DNA from: Rhodobacterales bacterium
GTDB taxonomy: Bacteria; Pseudomonadota; Alphaproteobacteria; Rhodobacterales; Rhodobacteraceae
Direction: 5' to 3'
Assembly: GCA_009993005.1 (NCBI GenBank)
Contig: JAACUH010000071.1
Location: 1 to 64,000, forward strand
Length of the DNA: 64,000 nucleotides
Shown here: one piece after another, positions 36,717-44,927 of the stretch
Numbering within the stretch: position 1 is the stretch's first letter
Layout: every line of letters starts with the position of its first letter
Notes under the pieces: generated by a model
What the model saw: only the letters and a program-made list of their open reading frames with translations
Databases searched by the model: none
What the model was told of the DNA's origin: nothing
Translations under genes and position numbers: made by a program

Positions 36717-37640
36717 ATGTCCGATACACTTAGCACATTCGAGTTCTTCCAGAAGTTTCCAAACGAGAAAGCAGCGCGGACGTTCTTTGAAACTCGCCGT
36801 TGGGGCGACACACCTGTTTGCGGTCATTGCGGTTCTATCTATGTGTCGGAATGCAAAGATCACAAGCCAATGGCTTATCGTTGCAAGTCCTGCCGTAAGC
36901 ATTTCAGCGTCCGCACAGGCACGGTCCTGTCTGAAAGCCGCTTGCCCCTGCAAAAGTGGCTGCTGGCGATCTACATGCTCACCAGCGCACGTAAGGGCAT
37001 CCCTAGCATACAGATGGCCCGCGAATTGGGCGTTACTCAAAAGACCGCTTGGTTCCTTGCACAGCGCATCCGTGAGACGTGGCTGAACGATCAGGGCAAC
37101 AATGACATGGGCGATCATACGCAAGTTGATGAAACCTACATTGGCGGCAAAGAGGCCAACAAGCATGCCAGCAAGAAGCTGCATGCGGGTCGCGGCACAG
37201 TTGGCAAGACTGCTGTTGTTGGCATTCGCGACCAGCACAACCAAGTGCGGGCCATGCCAGCAAAAAACACCGGAGGCGCACTCCTGCGCTCTTTCGTGGC
37301 TAAGAACGCGCCAGAAGGCGCAACGGTTGTGACCGACATGCACAAGGGCTAAGACCTGCTGTCTACCCTTGGCTTCACACACAAGCGCGTGAACCACACG
37401 GTTGGCGAATATGTCCGCGACATGGCTCACACCAATGGCATTGTAAGCTTCTGGGCGCTTTTAAAGCGTGGCCACTACGGCGTCTATCACTACATGAGCG
37501 TCAAGCACCTGCATCGCTATGTGAACGAATTTTCGTTCCGCCATAACACAGCACGTGTTGGCACACTGAATTTTATCGGCATGACGATTGATCGGATGAC
37601 CGACAAGCGGCTGACTTACAAAGGGCTGATCAATGGCTGA
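36717..37640 (+). pseudogene. IS1595-family transposase with in-frame stop
   Basis: Zinc-ribbon N-terminus (CGHCGS at about residue 33, CKSCRKHFS at about 59), then the ISXO2-type DDE domain: VDETYIGGKE, VVTDMHKG. A TAA at 37350-37352 follows HKG where the family usually has Tyr; the same frame then continues to 37640. The third acidic position, normally Glu in NGIESFW, reads NGIVSFW (GTA). One nonsense and one probable catalytic change make it inactive unless read through. It overlaps the passenger start by 8 bp. Confidence 0.88.
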
Positions 37641-38658
37641 CGACAAAAAAGGCCTGATTGAATCTATCGACGCATCGTTCGACGACGTAGTTTGGGCCAT
37701 CGCACCAAAAAACAACCGACGCAGGAAATCCGAAGATTTCATACCAGAATCAGTGGGCCCCGAGAATGAGGCCACACATCGCGGGACACTGCGTATCGGC
37801 TCTGTCCAAATACCCTGCGCGGTACTGCGCGATGGTACGAGACTCTTGTCAGAGAATGGCATCGCAAATGCGCTTGGAGGAAGGAGCGGCGCGGCGAAAC
37901 GCCTGAAAACTGCCGCTGCAGAGGGTGGGGCCCATATCCCCGTTTTTCTGGCGGCAAAGAGTCTTTCTCCCTATGTTACCAAAGAGTTAGCCGATGGGCC
38001 CCTAAAGCCGGTTTCCTACATTTCCGGAGGGTCTGAGGTTGTCGGGTATCAAGCAGAAGCACTGCCGGAAATCTGCAACATCTGGCTTCAAGCAAGGCAG
38101 GATGGAGTGCTCAGCGAACAGCAGAATGATCGAGCGCAAGCCGCTGAAATCGTCATGCGAGGTCTCGCAAATCTTGGTGTCATTGCACTGATTGACGAGG
38201 CTACCGGCTATCAAGACACGCGTGACAGAGACGCCCTTCAAGCAATACTGGACAAGTACCTGCAGAAAGAATTCGCAGCATGGGCGAAGCGCTTCCCTGA
38301 CGCGTTTTATCGTGAGATATTCCGGCTTCGTGGCTGGAGTTGGAATGCAATGTCAGTTGCTCGACCCGGCGTCGTCGGGCGATACACCAACGACATCGTT
38401 TACGAACGACTTGCACCAGGGATTCTTGATGAATTGCAACGATTGAACCCGAATCAAGATGAAAGAGGGCGCGCACGGAAGCACCAACAATTTCTGACTG
38501 ATGATATTGGGCACCCGGCGCTCGCACAGCATCTTCATGCTGTCATAGGCTTGATGCGCGCATCGGCAACCTGGGAACAGTTCAAGTCCCTACTGGACAG
38601 AGCCTTCCCCAAAAAGGGTACGCAACTGGAACTGCTGCTTCCTGAAGACTACCAGTGA
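37633..38658 (+). CDS. P63C-domain protein, IS passenger gene
   Basis: 341 residues, intact. The P63C signature is seen in IPCAVLRDGTRLLSENGI and ALIDEATGYQDTRDRDALQAI, with FAAWAKRFPDAFYREIFRLRGW following. P63C domains occur in phage and mobile-element proteins, some thought to bind DNA or act in exclusion; no enzyme activity is established. The ATG lies inside the last codons of the transposase (ATGGCTGA overlap), so its translation was coupled to the transposase. It is carried between the IS ends and so is mobile cargo. Confidence 0.87.
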   Translation: MADDKKGLIESIDASFDDVVWAIAPKNNRRRKSEDFIPESVGPENEATHRGTLRIGSVQIPCAVLRDGTRLLSENGIANALGGRSGAAKRLKTAAAEGGAHIPVFLAAKSLSPYVTKELADGPLKPVSYISGGSEVVGYQAEALPEICNIWLQARQDGVLSEQQNDRAQAAEIVMRGLANLGVIALIDEATGYQDTRDRDALQAILDKYLQKEFAAWAKRFPDAFYREIFRLRGWSWNAMSVARPGVVGRYTNDIVYERLAPGILDELQRLNPNQDERGRARKHQQFLTDDIGHPALAQHLHAVIGLMRASATWEQFKSLLDRAFPKKGTQLELLLPEDYQ

Positions 38659-38662
38659 AGGT

Positions 38663-38683
38663 GGGCCCCACGGGCCCGCTTTC
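38663..38683 (+). terminator. possible terminator after the passenger gene
   Basis: GGGCCC-CAC-GGGCCC followed by GCTTTCC, 5 bp past the passenger stop and just inside the right IS end. The T run is short. Confidence 0.5.
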
Positions 38684-38767
38684 CTGTCCTCTGGCTAGTT
38701 AGGTATATAGGCCCCAAAAATATCCTCGCCGAAGGCAAGACTGGCCAGCGTTGCCCCAAAGGGTTCC

Positions 38768-38800
38768 GCCTCCGGCGGGGATATTTGGGGCCAAAAGATG
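38768..38800 (+). repeat. dispersed intergenic repeat
   Basis: GCCTCCGGCGGGGATATTT then GGGGCCAAAAGATG. It faces away from the IS-split copy 40 bp to its left, so the two form a divergent pair upstream of xdhC. Confidence 0.85.
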
Positions 38801-38807
38801 CGACAGG

Positions 38808-38911
38808 GGCCGGGCCCCGCGGCCGGGCCCCGCGGCCGGGCCCAGCGGCCGGGCCCCGCGGCCGGGCCCCGCGGCCGGGCCCCGCGGCCGGGCCCAGCGG
38901 CCGGGCCGGCC
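38808..38911. repeat. 13-bp GC-rich tandem array upstream of xdhC
   Basis: Seven units of GGCCGGGCCCCGC (two with one A) plus a diverged eighth. Each unit is nearly self-complementary, so the array could fold into strong hairpins. It lies 63 bp before the xdhC start. Confidence 0.93.
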
Positions 38912-38974
38912 GATTTCGTGATTGCGCCGCCGGTTGCGGGTTCTAGACTGACGGTGATCCGGAGGAGAGGCGAG

Positions 38975-40033
38975 ATGGCAAGCGGCGGGCCGGCACTGGC
39001 TGGCGAGGATATTCCCGCACTGGCGCTGGCCTGGCATGCGGCGGGGCGGGGCGCGGTGCTGGCCACCGTGATCGAGACCTGGGGGTCGGCGCCGCGCCCG
39101 GTGGGCAGTCAGCTTGTCATCGACCGGGACGGCGCGATGGAGGGGTCGGTCTCGGGTGGGTGCGTCGAGGGCGCGGTTGTCACCGAGGCCATCGAGGCCC
39201 TGGCAGATGGCGCCGCGCGGCTGCTTGAGTTCGGTGTGAGCGATGATGATGCCTTTGCGGTGGGTCTGGCCTGCGGCGGGCGGATTCGGGTGCTGGTCGA
39301 GCCGGTGGGCGGGGCGCTGCCGGTGGCGCTGCTGGGCGAACTCGTTGCGGCCCGCGCGGCGCGCAGGCCGGTGGCGCTGGTCGCTGAACTGGCCGGGCCC
39401 GGCCGGCGGCTCGAGGCGCGCGCGGCCTTTGCGGAGCGTTTTCGCCTGGACCGGTCCGGCATCACCGAGGATGGGCAGAGCTTTGTCGCGGTCCACAATC
39501 CGCCCCTGCGGATGGTCATCGTGGGCGCGGTGCATATCGCGCAGCCGCTGGTCGGCATGGCGCGCGCCTGTGGCTATGACCCGGTGATCGTCGATCCACG
39601 CCCCGCCTTTGGCGCGCAGGCGCGTTTTCCCGGTGAGGTGATCCTTGACGACTGGCCCGATGCGGCGCTGGCCGCGCAGGGGCTCGACGCGCGCACCGCG
39701 GTGGTCACGCTCACCCATGACCCCAAGCTCGACGACCCGGCGATACTTTGCGCGTTGGCGTCCGATGTGTTCTACCTCGGCTGTCTGGGCTCGACCCGGA
39801 CCCATGCCAAACGGCTGGACCGTCTGCGCGCCGCCGGTGTGAGTGCGGCGCAGATCGCGCGGATCCATGCGCCTGTGGGGCTCGACATCGGCGCGCGCAG
39901 CCCGGCCGAGATTGCGGTGAGCATCATGGCGCAGGTCACCGCCTGCCTGCGGCAGGGCATGGTGCCGGACATGCGGCAGGACATGCGGCCGGACATGCGG
40001 CAGGACATGCGGCGGGACATGCGGCGGGCATGA
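38975..40033 (+). CDS. xdhC: XdhC/CoxF-family molybdenum hydroxylase maturation protein
   Basis: 352 residues from ATG 38975 (GGAGGAGAGG just upstream). XdhC N-domain: VIETWGSAPRPVGSQL, SVSGGCVEGAV with the conserved Cys; Rossmann C-domain: LRMVIVGAVHIAQPL and VFYLGCLGSTRTHAKR. These proteins bind molybdopterin and insert or sulfurate the Mo cofactor of hydroxylases, fitting the coxSLM genes downstream. The C-terminus is replaced or extended by 12-bp repeats giving MRQD/MRPD/MRRD units, and its stop overlaps the next ATG (ATGA). Confidence 0.88.
   Translation: MASGGPALAGEDIPALALAWHAAGRGAVLATVIETWGSAPRPVGSQLVIDRDGAMEGSVSGGCVEGAVVTEAIEALADGAARLLEFGVSDDDAFAVGLACGGRIRVLVEPVGGALPVALLGELVAARAARRPVALVAELAGPGRRLEARAAFAERFRLDRSGITEDGQSFVAVHNPPLRMVIVGAVHIAQPLVGMARACGYDPVIVDPRPAFGAQARFPGEVILDDWPDAALAAQGLDARTAVVTLTHDPKLDDPAILCALASDVFYLGCLGSTRTHAKRLDRLRAAGVSAAQIARIHAPVGLDIGARSPAEIAVSIMAQVTACLRQGMVPDMRQDMRPDMRQDMRRDMRRA
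39959..40029. repeat. 12-bp tandem repeat at the 3' end of xdhC
   Basis: Six units of the type ATGCGGCAGGAC (39959-40029), encoding four-residue repeats and each carrying an in-frame ATG. The next gene starts with ATGAGG right after the last unit, so the array occupies the ribosome-binding region of the downstream gene. Confidence 0.88.
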
Positions 40034-41019
40034 GGTTCGGCCCGGTTCCCCTGGGCGAGGCCGAGGGCGCGATCCTCGCCCATTCGCTGCGGCTGGGCGG
40101 GCAGGTGCTGCGCAAGGGGGCCATGATCGGCCCCGCACAGGTGGCCGGTCTGCAGGCGGCGGGGCTGACCGAGGTGGTGGTGGCGCGGCTCGATCCCGGC
40201 GATCTGCACGAGGATGCGGCCGCGGCGGCCGTGGCGGCCGTGCTGTTGCCCGATCCGGCGGGGCAGGGGCTGCGGGTGACGCCGGCCAGCACCGGGCGGG
40301 TCAACCTGCATGCCACCGGCCCCGGCGTGCTGCGGGTGGACGCGCCCGCGATCCGGGCCTTCAACGGGGTCAACCCGATGATCACGCTGGCCTGCCTGCC
40401 CCCTTATGCGCGGCTGGCGGCGGGCGACATGGTCGCGACGGTCAAGATCATCGCCTATGGCGTGCCGGGGGCGGATCTGGCGCGGGCCTGCGCCCTGCTC
40501 GGGCCGGCGCTGGCGCGGGCGGCGCCTGTGCATGCAACGGCAACCCTGATCGAGACCCGGCTCGGGGCCACGCCCCCGCCCAAGGGGCGCACGGCGCTGG
40601 CCGGACGCCTCGCGCGGCTCGGCCTGACGCTGGGCCCCCGGGTCGTGGTCGCGCATGAGCGGCAGGCGCTGGCGCAGGCGCTGCGCGATGCGACCGGCGA
40701 CATCGTTCTGGTCCTGACGGCCTCGGCCACATCTGACCCCGAGGACGTCGGCCCTGCCGCCCTGCGCGCGGCGGGGGGGGAGGTGGTGCAGTTCGGCATT
40801 CCGGTCGATCCGGGAAACCTGCTCTTTCTTGGCCGGCTCGGACAAAAGCCCGTGATCGGCCTGCCGGGGTGCGCCCGCTCGCCCGCGCTCAACGGGGCGG
40901 ACTTCGTGCTCGAGCGTGTGGCCTGCGGGGTCAGCGTCACGCCGGGCGACCTTGCCGCTCTGGGGGTCGGGGGCCTGCTCAAGGAGATTGCGAGCCGCCC
41001 ACGTCCGCGCACGCTCTGA
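40030..41019 (+). CDS. molybdopterin-binding (MoaB/Mog-like) domain protein
   Basis: 329 residues. [15 protein letters not shown] is typical of the molybdopterin-binding proteins of this group, and the [13 protein letters not shown] and [14 protein letters not shown] segments fit a MoaB/Mog-type fold. In related genomes I recall this domain fused to a MobA-like nucleotidyltransferase; here the protein ends after the MoaB/Mog part. It likely supplies or modifies Mo cofactor for CoxL. The start overlaps the xdhC stop. A run of eight G occurs at 40773-40780. Confidence 0.8.
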   Translation: MRFGPVPLGEAEGAILAHSLRLGGQVLRKGAMIGPAQVAGLQAAGLTEVVVARLDPGDLHEDAAAAAVAAVLLPDPAGQGLRVTPASTGRVNLHATGPGVLRVDAPAIRAFNGVNPMITLACLPPYARLAAGDMVATVKIIAYGVPGADLARACALLGPALARAAPVHATATLIETRLGATPPPKGRTALAGRLARLGLTLGPRVVVAHERQALAQALRDATGDIVLVLTASATSDPEDVGPAALRAAGGEVVQFGIPVDPGNLLFLGRLGQKPVIGLPGCARSPALNGADFVLERVACGVSVTPGDLAALGVGGLLKEIASRPRPRTL

Positions 41020-41133
41020 CCTGGTCGCCCTGCGCGGGATCGTCGCGGGTTCGCCGGGAGGGCGAAAAAGGTGTTCTCAGCTTCGCAGACCCGTGGTTTA
41101 GTCGCGGTGAGGAAGAGATCAAGGGAGGATCCA

Positions 41134-41619
41134 ATGACACAGGTCTCGATGACCGTGAACGGAAAGGCTGTGAGCGGCGTGGTCGAGGGCCGCACGCTTC
41201 TGGTCGATTTCCTGCGCGGCAACCTGCGGTTGACCGGCACCCATGTGGGATGCGACACCAGCCAATGCGGCGCCTGCGTGGTGCATGTGGACGGCCGCGC
41301 GGTCAAGGCCTGCACGATGTTCGCGCTCGAGGCCGAGGGCGCGCAGGTGCGCACGATCGAGGGGATGGCCAATGCCGATGGGTCGCTCGGCGTGATCCAG
41401 CAGGCGTTTCAGGACCATCACGGGCTGCAATGCGGCTTCTGCACACCGGGCATGGTGATGTCGGCGGCGGCCCTGCTCAAGGACAACCCCAGGCCGACCG
41501 AGGCCGAGGTGCGCGCCCATCTCGAGGGCAATATCTGCCGCTGCACCGGCTACCACAACATCGTGAAGGCGATCATGGCCGCCAGCGGTCAGGATGTTGC
41601 CGCCATCGCCGCCGAATGA
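41134..41619 (+). CDS. coxS: CO dehydrogenase-type small subunit (2Fe-2S)
   Basis: 161 residues from ATG 41134 (AAGGGAGG 8 nt before). Plant-type 2Fe-2S cluster [18 protein letters not shown] with the fourth Cys in VKAC, and the second cluster CGFCTPGM...GNICRCTGY. It passes electrons from the Mo site to FAD in CoxM. First of coxS-coxL-coxM. Confidence 0.93.
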   Translation: MTQVSMTVNGKAVSGVVEGRTLLVDFLRGNLRLTGTHVGCDTSQCGACVVHVDGRAVKACTMFALEAEGAQVRTIEGMANADGSLGVIQQAFQDHHGLQCGFCTPGMVMSAAALLKDNPRPTEAEVRAHLEGNICRCTGYHNIVKAIMAASGQDVAAIAAE

Positions 41620-41624
41620 CCGCA

Positions 41625-41646
41625 GGCGCGCCGGGGAGGGCGCGCC
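41625..41646. other. inverted repeat between coxS and coxL
   Basis: GGCGCGCC (41625-41632), 6 nt, then GGCGCGCC (41639-41646), which can pair as an 8-bp hairpin. It may set the coxS/coxL ratio through mRNA processing or attenuation. Confidence 0.5.
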
Positions 41647-41718
41647 GCGACCCCAGGACCAGATCAGGAGGGTGAGGGCCGCTATCCCGCGCGCCCCCCT
41701 TTGCAGGAGGAGCACAAG

Positions 41719-44085
41719 ATGCCGAAGGACAGCAATGTGGGCGCGAGCCCGAAGCGGCGCGAGGATATCCGGTTTCTGACCGGGCGCGGCAAATACACGG
41801 ACGATATCCAGATCGCGGGGCAGGCCCATGCGGTCTTTGTGCGCAGCCAGGTCGCCCATGGTGCGATCCGGTCGATCGACACCAGCGCCGCCAAAGACAT
41901 GCCCGGCGTGCTCGCCATCTTTACCGGCGCGGATTTCGCCGATGTCGGCGGCAACCCGGCCGGCTGGCTGATCAACAGCCGTGACGGCACCCCGATGAAA
42001 GAGCCCAAGCGCCCGGTGCTCGCCCATGGCAAGGTGCGCCATGTGGGCGACGCCTATGCCGCCGTGATTGCCGAGACCGCCGATCAGGCGCGCGACGCGG
42101 CAGAGGCGATCGTGGCAGACATCGAGGAACTGCCTGCGGTGGTCAACATGGCGCAGGCGCTGTCGGGCAGCACCTATGTGCATGACGAAATCGGCACCAA
42201 CCAGTGTTTCGACTGGGGCTGGATCGAGGACAACCGCGCCGCCACCGATGCCGCGATCAAGGGGGCGGCGCATGTCACCACGCTTGACCTTGTCAACAAC
42301 CGCCTGGTGCCCAACGCGATGGAGCCGCGCGCCTCGACCGGCGATTATGACCCCGGCACCGGCGAATACACGCTCCATACCACCAGCCAGAACCCGCATC
42401 TGACCCGGCTTCTGATCGCGGCCTTCGTGCTGGGCATCCCCGAGAACAAGCTGCGCGTGATCGCCCCTGATGTCGGTGGCGGCTTCGGCTCAAAGATCTA
42501 CCACTACGGCGAAGAGGCTCTGGTGCTGGCCGCGGCGCGGCGACTGGGCCGCCCGGTGCGCTGGACGGCCTCGCGCAGCGAGAGCTTTCTCACCGATGCG
42601 CATGGCCGCGACCATGTCACGCGCATCGAGCTTGCCACCGACAAGGACGGCCATTTCCTCGCCTTCCGCACGGAAACCATGGCCAATGTCGGCGCCTATC
42701 TGTCGAACTTTGCCACCGTCACGCCGACCTTTCTGCATGGCACCCTGATGGCGGGCAACTATACCGTGCCGCATGTCTATGTGAACGTGAAGGCGGTGTT
42801 CACCAATACCGCGCCGGTCGATGCCTACCGCGGCGCGGGCCGGCCCGAGGCGACCTTCAGCCTCGAGCGGGTGATCGACAAATGCGCGCGCGAACTGGGG
42901 ATCGACCCGATCGAACTGCGCCGGCGCAATTTCGTGAAGCCGGACCAGTACCCGTTCACTTCGGCCGCCGGGCTGCAATACGATTCGGGCAATTACGACG
43001 CGCTGATGGACAAGCTCGAAGAACTGGCCGACCGCAACGGCTTTGCCGCGCGGCGCAGCGCGTCCGAGGCAAAGGGTCTGCTGCGCGGCTTTGGCGTGAA
43101 CAGCTATATCGAGGCCTGCGGCATCGCGCCGTCGAACCTTGTGGGCATTCTGGGCGCGCGCGTGGGGCTTTACGATGCGGCGACGGTGCGGGTGAACGCG
43201 ACCGGGTCGCTTGCCGTGATGGTGGGCGCGCATAGCCACGGGCAGGGGCACGAGACGGTGTTCCCGCAGATCGTGGCCGACATGCTGGGGATCGACCCCG
43301 CCAGCATCGAGATCGTGCATGGCGACACGGCCAGGATCCCCTTCGGGATGGGCACCTATGGGTCGCGCAGTCTGGCTGTCTGCGGCTCTGCCGTGGTGCG
43401 CGCGACCGAAAAGATCATCGCCAAGGGCAAGAAGATCGCCGCCCATATGCTCGAGGCCGCCGAGGGCGATATCGAGTTTGCCGAGGGCCGCTTTGGCGTG
43501 GCGGGCACCGACAAGGGCGTGAGCTTTGGCGAGGTCGCCTTCAAGGCCTATGTGCCGCACAACTTTCCGCACGAGGCGCTCGAGCCGGGGCTGGAAGAGA
43601 CGGCCTTTTACGATCCCGCCAACTTTACCTATCCGTCAGGCGCCTATGCCTGCGAGGTCGAGGTGGACCCCGAGACCGGCAAGGTCACGATCGACCGCTT
43701 TGTCGCGGTGGATGATTTCGGCAATGTCATGAACCCGATGGTCGTCACCGGGCAGGTGCATGGCGGGCTGGGGCAGGGGATCGGGCAGGCGCTGCTCGAG
43801 AATACCACCTATGACGCCAACGGCCAGCTCATCACGGCGAGCTACATGGACTATGCGATGCCGCGCGCCGATGACCTGCCGTTCTACACGGTGGACCATA
43901 GCTGCGTGACGCCCTGCACCCACAATCCGCTGGGGGTCAAGGGCTGCGGCGAGGCGGGCGCCATCGGGTCGCCACCGACCATCGTCAATGCGGTGATCGA
44001 CGCGCTGCAATCGGGTGGCAAGCCCGTCACCCATATCGACATGCCGCTCAGCCCCGCACGGGTCTGGGCCGCGATGAACGCCTGA
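41719..44085 (+). CDS. coxL: form II CO dehydrogenase-like large subunit (Mo hydroxylase)
   Basis: 788 residues from ATG 41719 (AGGAGG upstream). Xanthine-oxidase-family Mo subunit: QNPHLTR, GGGFGSKIYHYGEE, and the active-site loop AYRGAGR at residues 369-375, which marks form II; true CO dehydrogenases (form I) have AYRCSFR. The catalytic-type Glu lies in GVKGCGEAGAIG (about residue 745). Form II enzymes may act on substrates other than CO. The complex is CoxSLM in the cytoplasm or at the inner membrane face. Confidence 0.94.
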   Translation: MPKDSNVGASPKRREDIRFLTGRGKYTDDIQIAGQAHAVFVRSQVAHGAIRSIDTSAAKDMPGVLAIFTGADFADVGGNPAGWLINSRDGTPMKEPKRPVLAHGKVRHVGDAYAAVIAETADQARDAAEAIVADIEELPAVVNMAQALSGSTYVHDEIGTNQCFDWGWIEDNRAATDAAIKGAAHVTTLDLVNNRLVPNAMEPRASTGDYDPGTGEYTLHTTSQNPHLTRLLIAAFVLGIPENKLRVIAPDVGGGFGSKIYHYGEEALVLAAARRLGRPVRWTASRSESFLTDAHGRDHVTRIELATDKDGHFLAFRTETMANVGAYLSNFATVTPTFLHGTLMAGNYTVPHVYVNVKAVFTNTAPVDAYRGAGRPEATFSLERVIDKCARELGIDPIELRRRNFVKPDQYPFTSAAGLQYDSGNYDALMDKLEELADRNGFAARRSASEAKGLLRGFGVNSYIEACGIAPSNLVGILGARVGLYDAATVRVNATGSLAVMVGAHSHGQGHETVFPQIVADMLGIDPASIEIVHGDTARIPFGMGTYGSRSLAVCGSAVVRATEKIIAKGKKIAAHMLEAAEGDIEFAEGRFGVAGTDKGVSFGEVAFKAYVPHNFPHEALEPGLEETAFYDPANFTYPSGAYACEVEVDPETGKVTIDRFVAVDDFGNVMNPMVVTGQVHGGLGQGIGQALLENTTYDANGQLITASYMDYAMPRADDLPFYTVDHSCVTPCTHNPLGVKGCGEAGAIGSPPTIVNAVIDALQSGGKPVTHIDMPLSPARVWAAMNA

Positions 44086-44099
44086 GGGAGGGACCGGGA

Positions 44100-44888
44100 A
44101 TGTATGCTTTCGAAATCGAACGGCCCACGACCATCGCCGCCGCCGCGGCGGCACTCGCCCATGACGGCGCGCAGGCGCTGGGCGGGGGGCAGACGCTCAT
44201 CCCCTCGCTCAAGCAGCGGCTGGCCTCGCCGGAAAAGCTGGTGAGCCTCACCGCCATCCCCGAGATGCGGGGCGTCTGCCTGTCGGATGCGGGCGAGGTC
44301 TGCATCGGCGGGGCCACCGCCCATGCGACCGTGGCCGCAGAGGCTGCGGCGCATTTCCCCGCGCTGGCCGCGCTGGCCAGCCATATCGGCGACCCGGCCG
44401 TGCGCAACCGGGGCACCATCGGCGGGTCGCTGGCGAACAACGACCCCTCGGCCTGCTATCCGGCGGCGGTGCTGGGCACCGGGGCCACCATCATCACCAA
44501 CAGCCGGTCCATCGCGGCGGATGACTATTTCGACGGGATGTTCTCGACCGCGCTGACCGAGGGCGAGATCATCACCGAGGTCCGCTTTCCGGTGCCGCAG
44601 CGCGCGAATTACCAGAAATTCGTGCAACCCGCCTCGCGCTTTGCCCTCGTGGGGGTGTTCGTGGCGCAATATGCGGGCGGCGTCCGGGTCGCGGTGACCG
44701 GCGCGTCAGAGGGCGGCGTGTTTCGCTGGGCCGAGGCGGAAGCGGCGCTTTCGGCCTCCTTCAGCGCCGCGGCGCTCGAGGGGCTGAGCGTGCCGGCCGA
44801 GGGGATGATCGGCGACCTGCACGGCACGCCCGAGTATCGCGCGCATCTGGTCAAGGTGATGACGAAACGCGCGGTCGCGGCCGCCTGA
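44100..44888 (+). CDS. coxM: CO dehydrogenase-type medium subunit (FAD)
   Basis: 262 residues. FAD-binding blocks GGGQTLIPSLKQRL (near residue 28) and RGTIGGSLANNDPS (near 105), and the C-terminal CO_deh_flav_C region. It hands electrons to the acceptor. It starts 14 bp after coxL and completes the three-subunit enzyme. The next gene, a histidine kinase, converges on it. Confidence 0.93.
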   Translation: MYAFEIERPTTIAAAAAALAHDGAQALGGGQTLIPSLKQRLASPEKLVSLTAIPEMRGVCLSDAGEVCIGGATAHATVAAEAAAHFPALAALASHIGDPAVRNRGTIGGSLANNDPSACYPAAVLGTGATIITNSRSIAADDYFDGMFSTALTEGEIITEVRFPVPQRANYQKFVQPASRFALVGVFVAQYAGGVRVAVTGASEGGVFRWAEAEAALSASFSAAALEGLSVPAEGMIGDLHGTPEYRAHLVKVMTKRAVAAA

Positions 44889-44927
44889 GCGCTGCCCCTG
44901 CGTCAAGACCCGGCAGGGCCTCCTCCG

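Larger units (their letters stand above)
36631..38715 (+). mobile_element. IS1595-family element with P63C passenger gene
   Basis: A 2085-bp element. Its 24-bp ends match at 20 of 24 positions: GGGAATTATATACTTAACTA... at 36631-36654, and the reverse complement of 38692-38715. A perfect 8-bp duplication AAAAATAT flanks it (36623-36630 and 38716-38723), the length usual for IS1595. It holds a broken transposase and an intact P63C-domain gene in the same direction. Base composition is clearly lower in GC than the neighbours. A small inverted copy of AACTAGCC (36646-36653) occurs as GGCTAGTT at 36683-36690. It interrupts the cox cluster between coxE and xdhC. Confidence 0.93.

Noticed and set aside
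37350-37352. Programmed readthrough or recoding of the transposase stop
   Set aside because: The codon is TAA, no recoding signal is visible, and the active-site change further on argues for simple decay.
36717-38658. Prophage remnant, because P63C occurs in phages
   Set aside because: The segment is bounded by IS-type inverted repeats and an 8-bp duplication and holds no phage structural or integrase gene.
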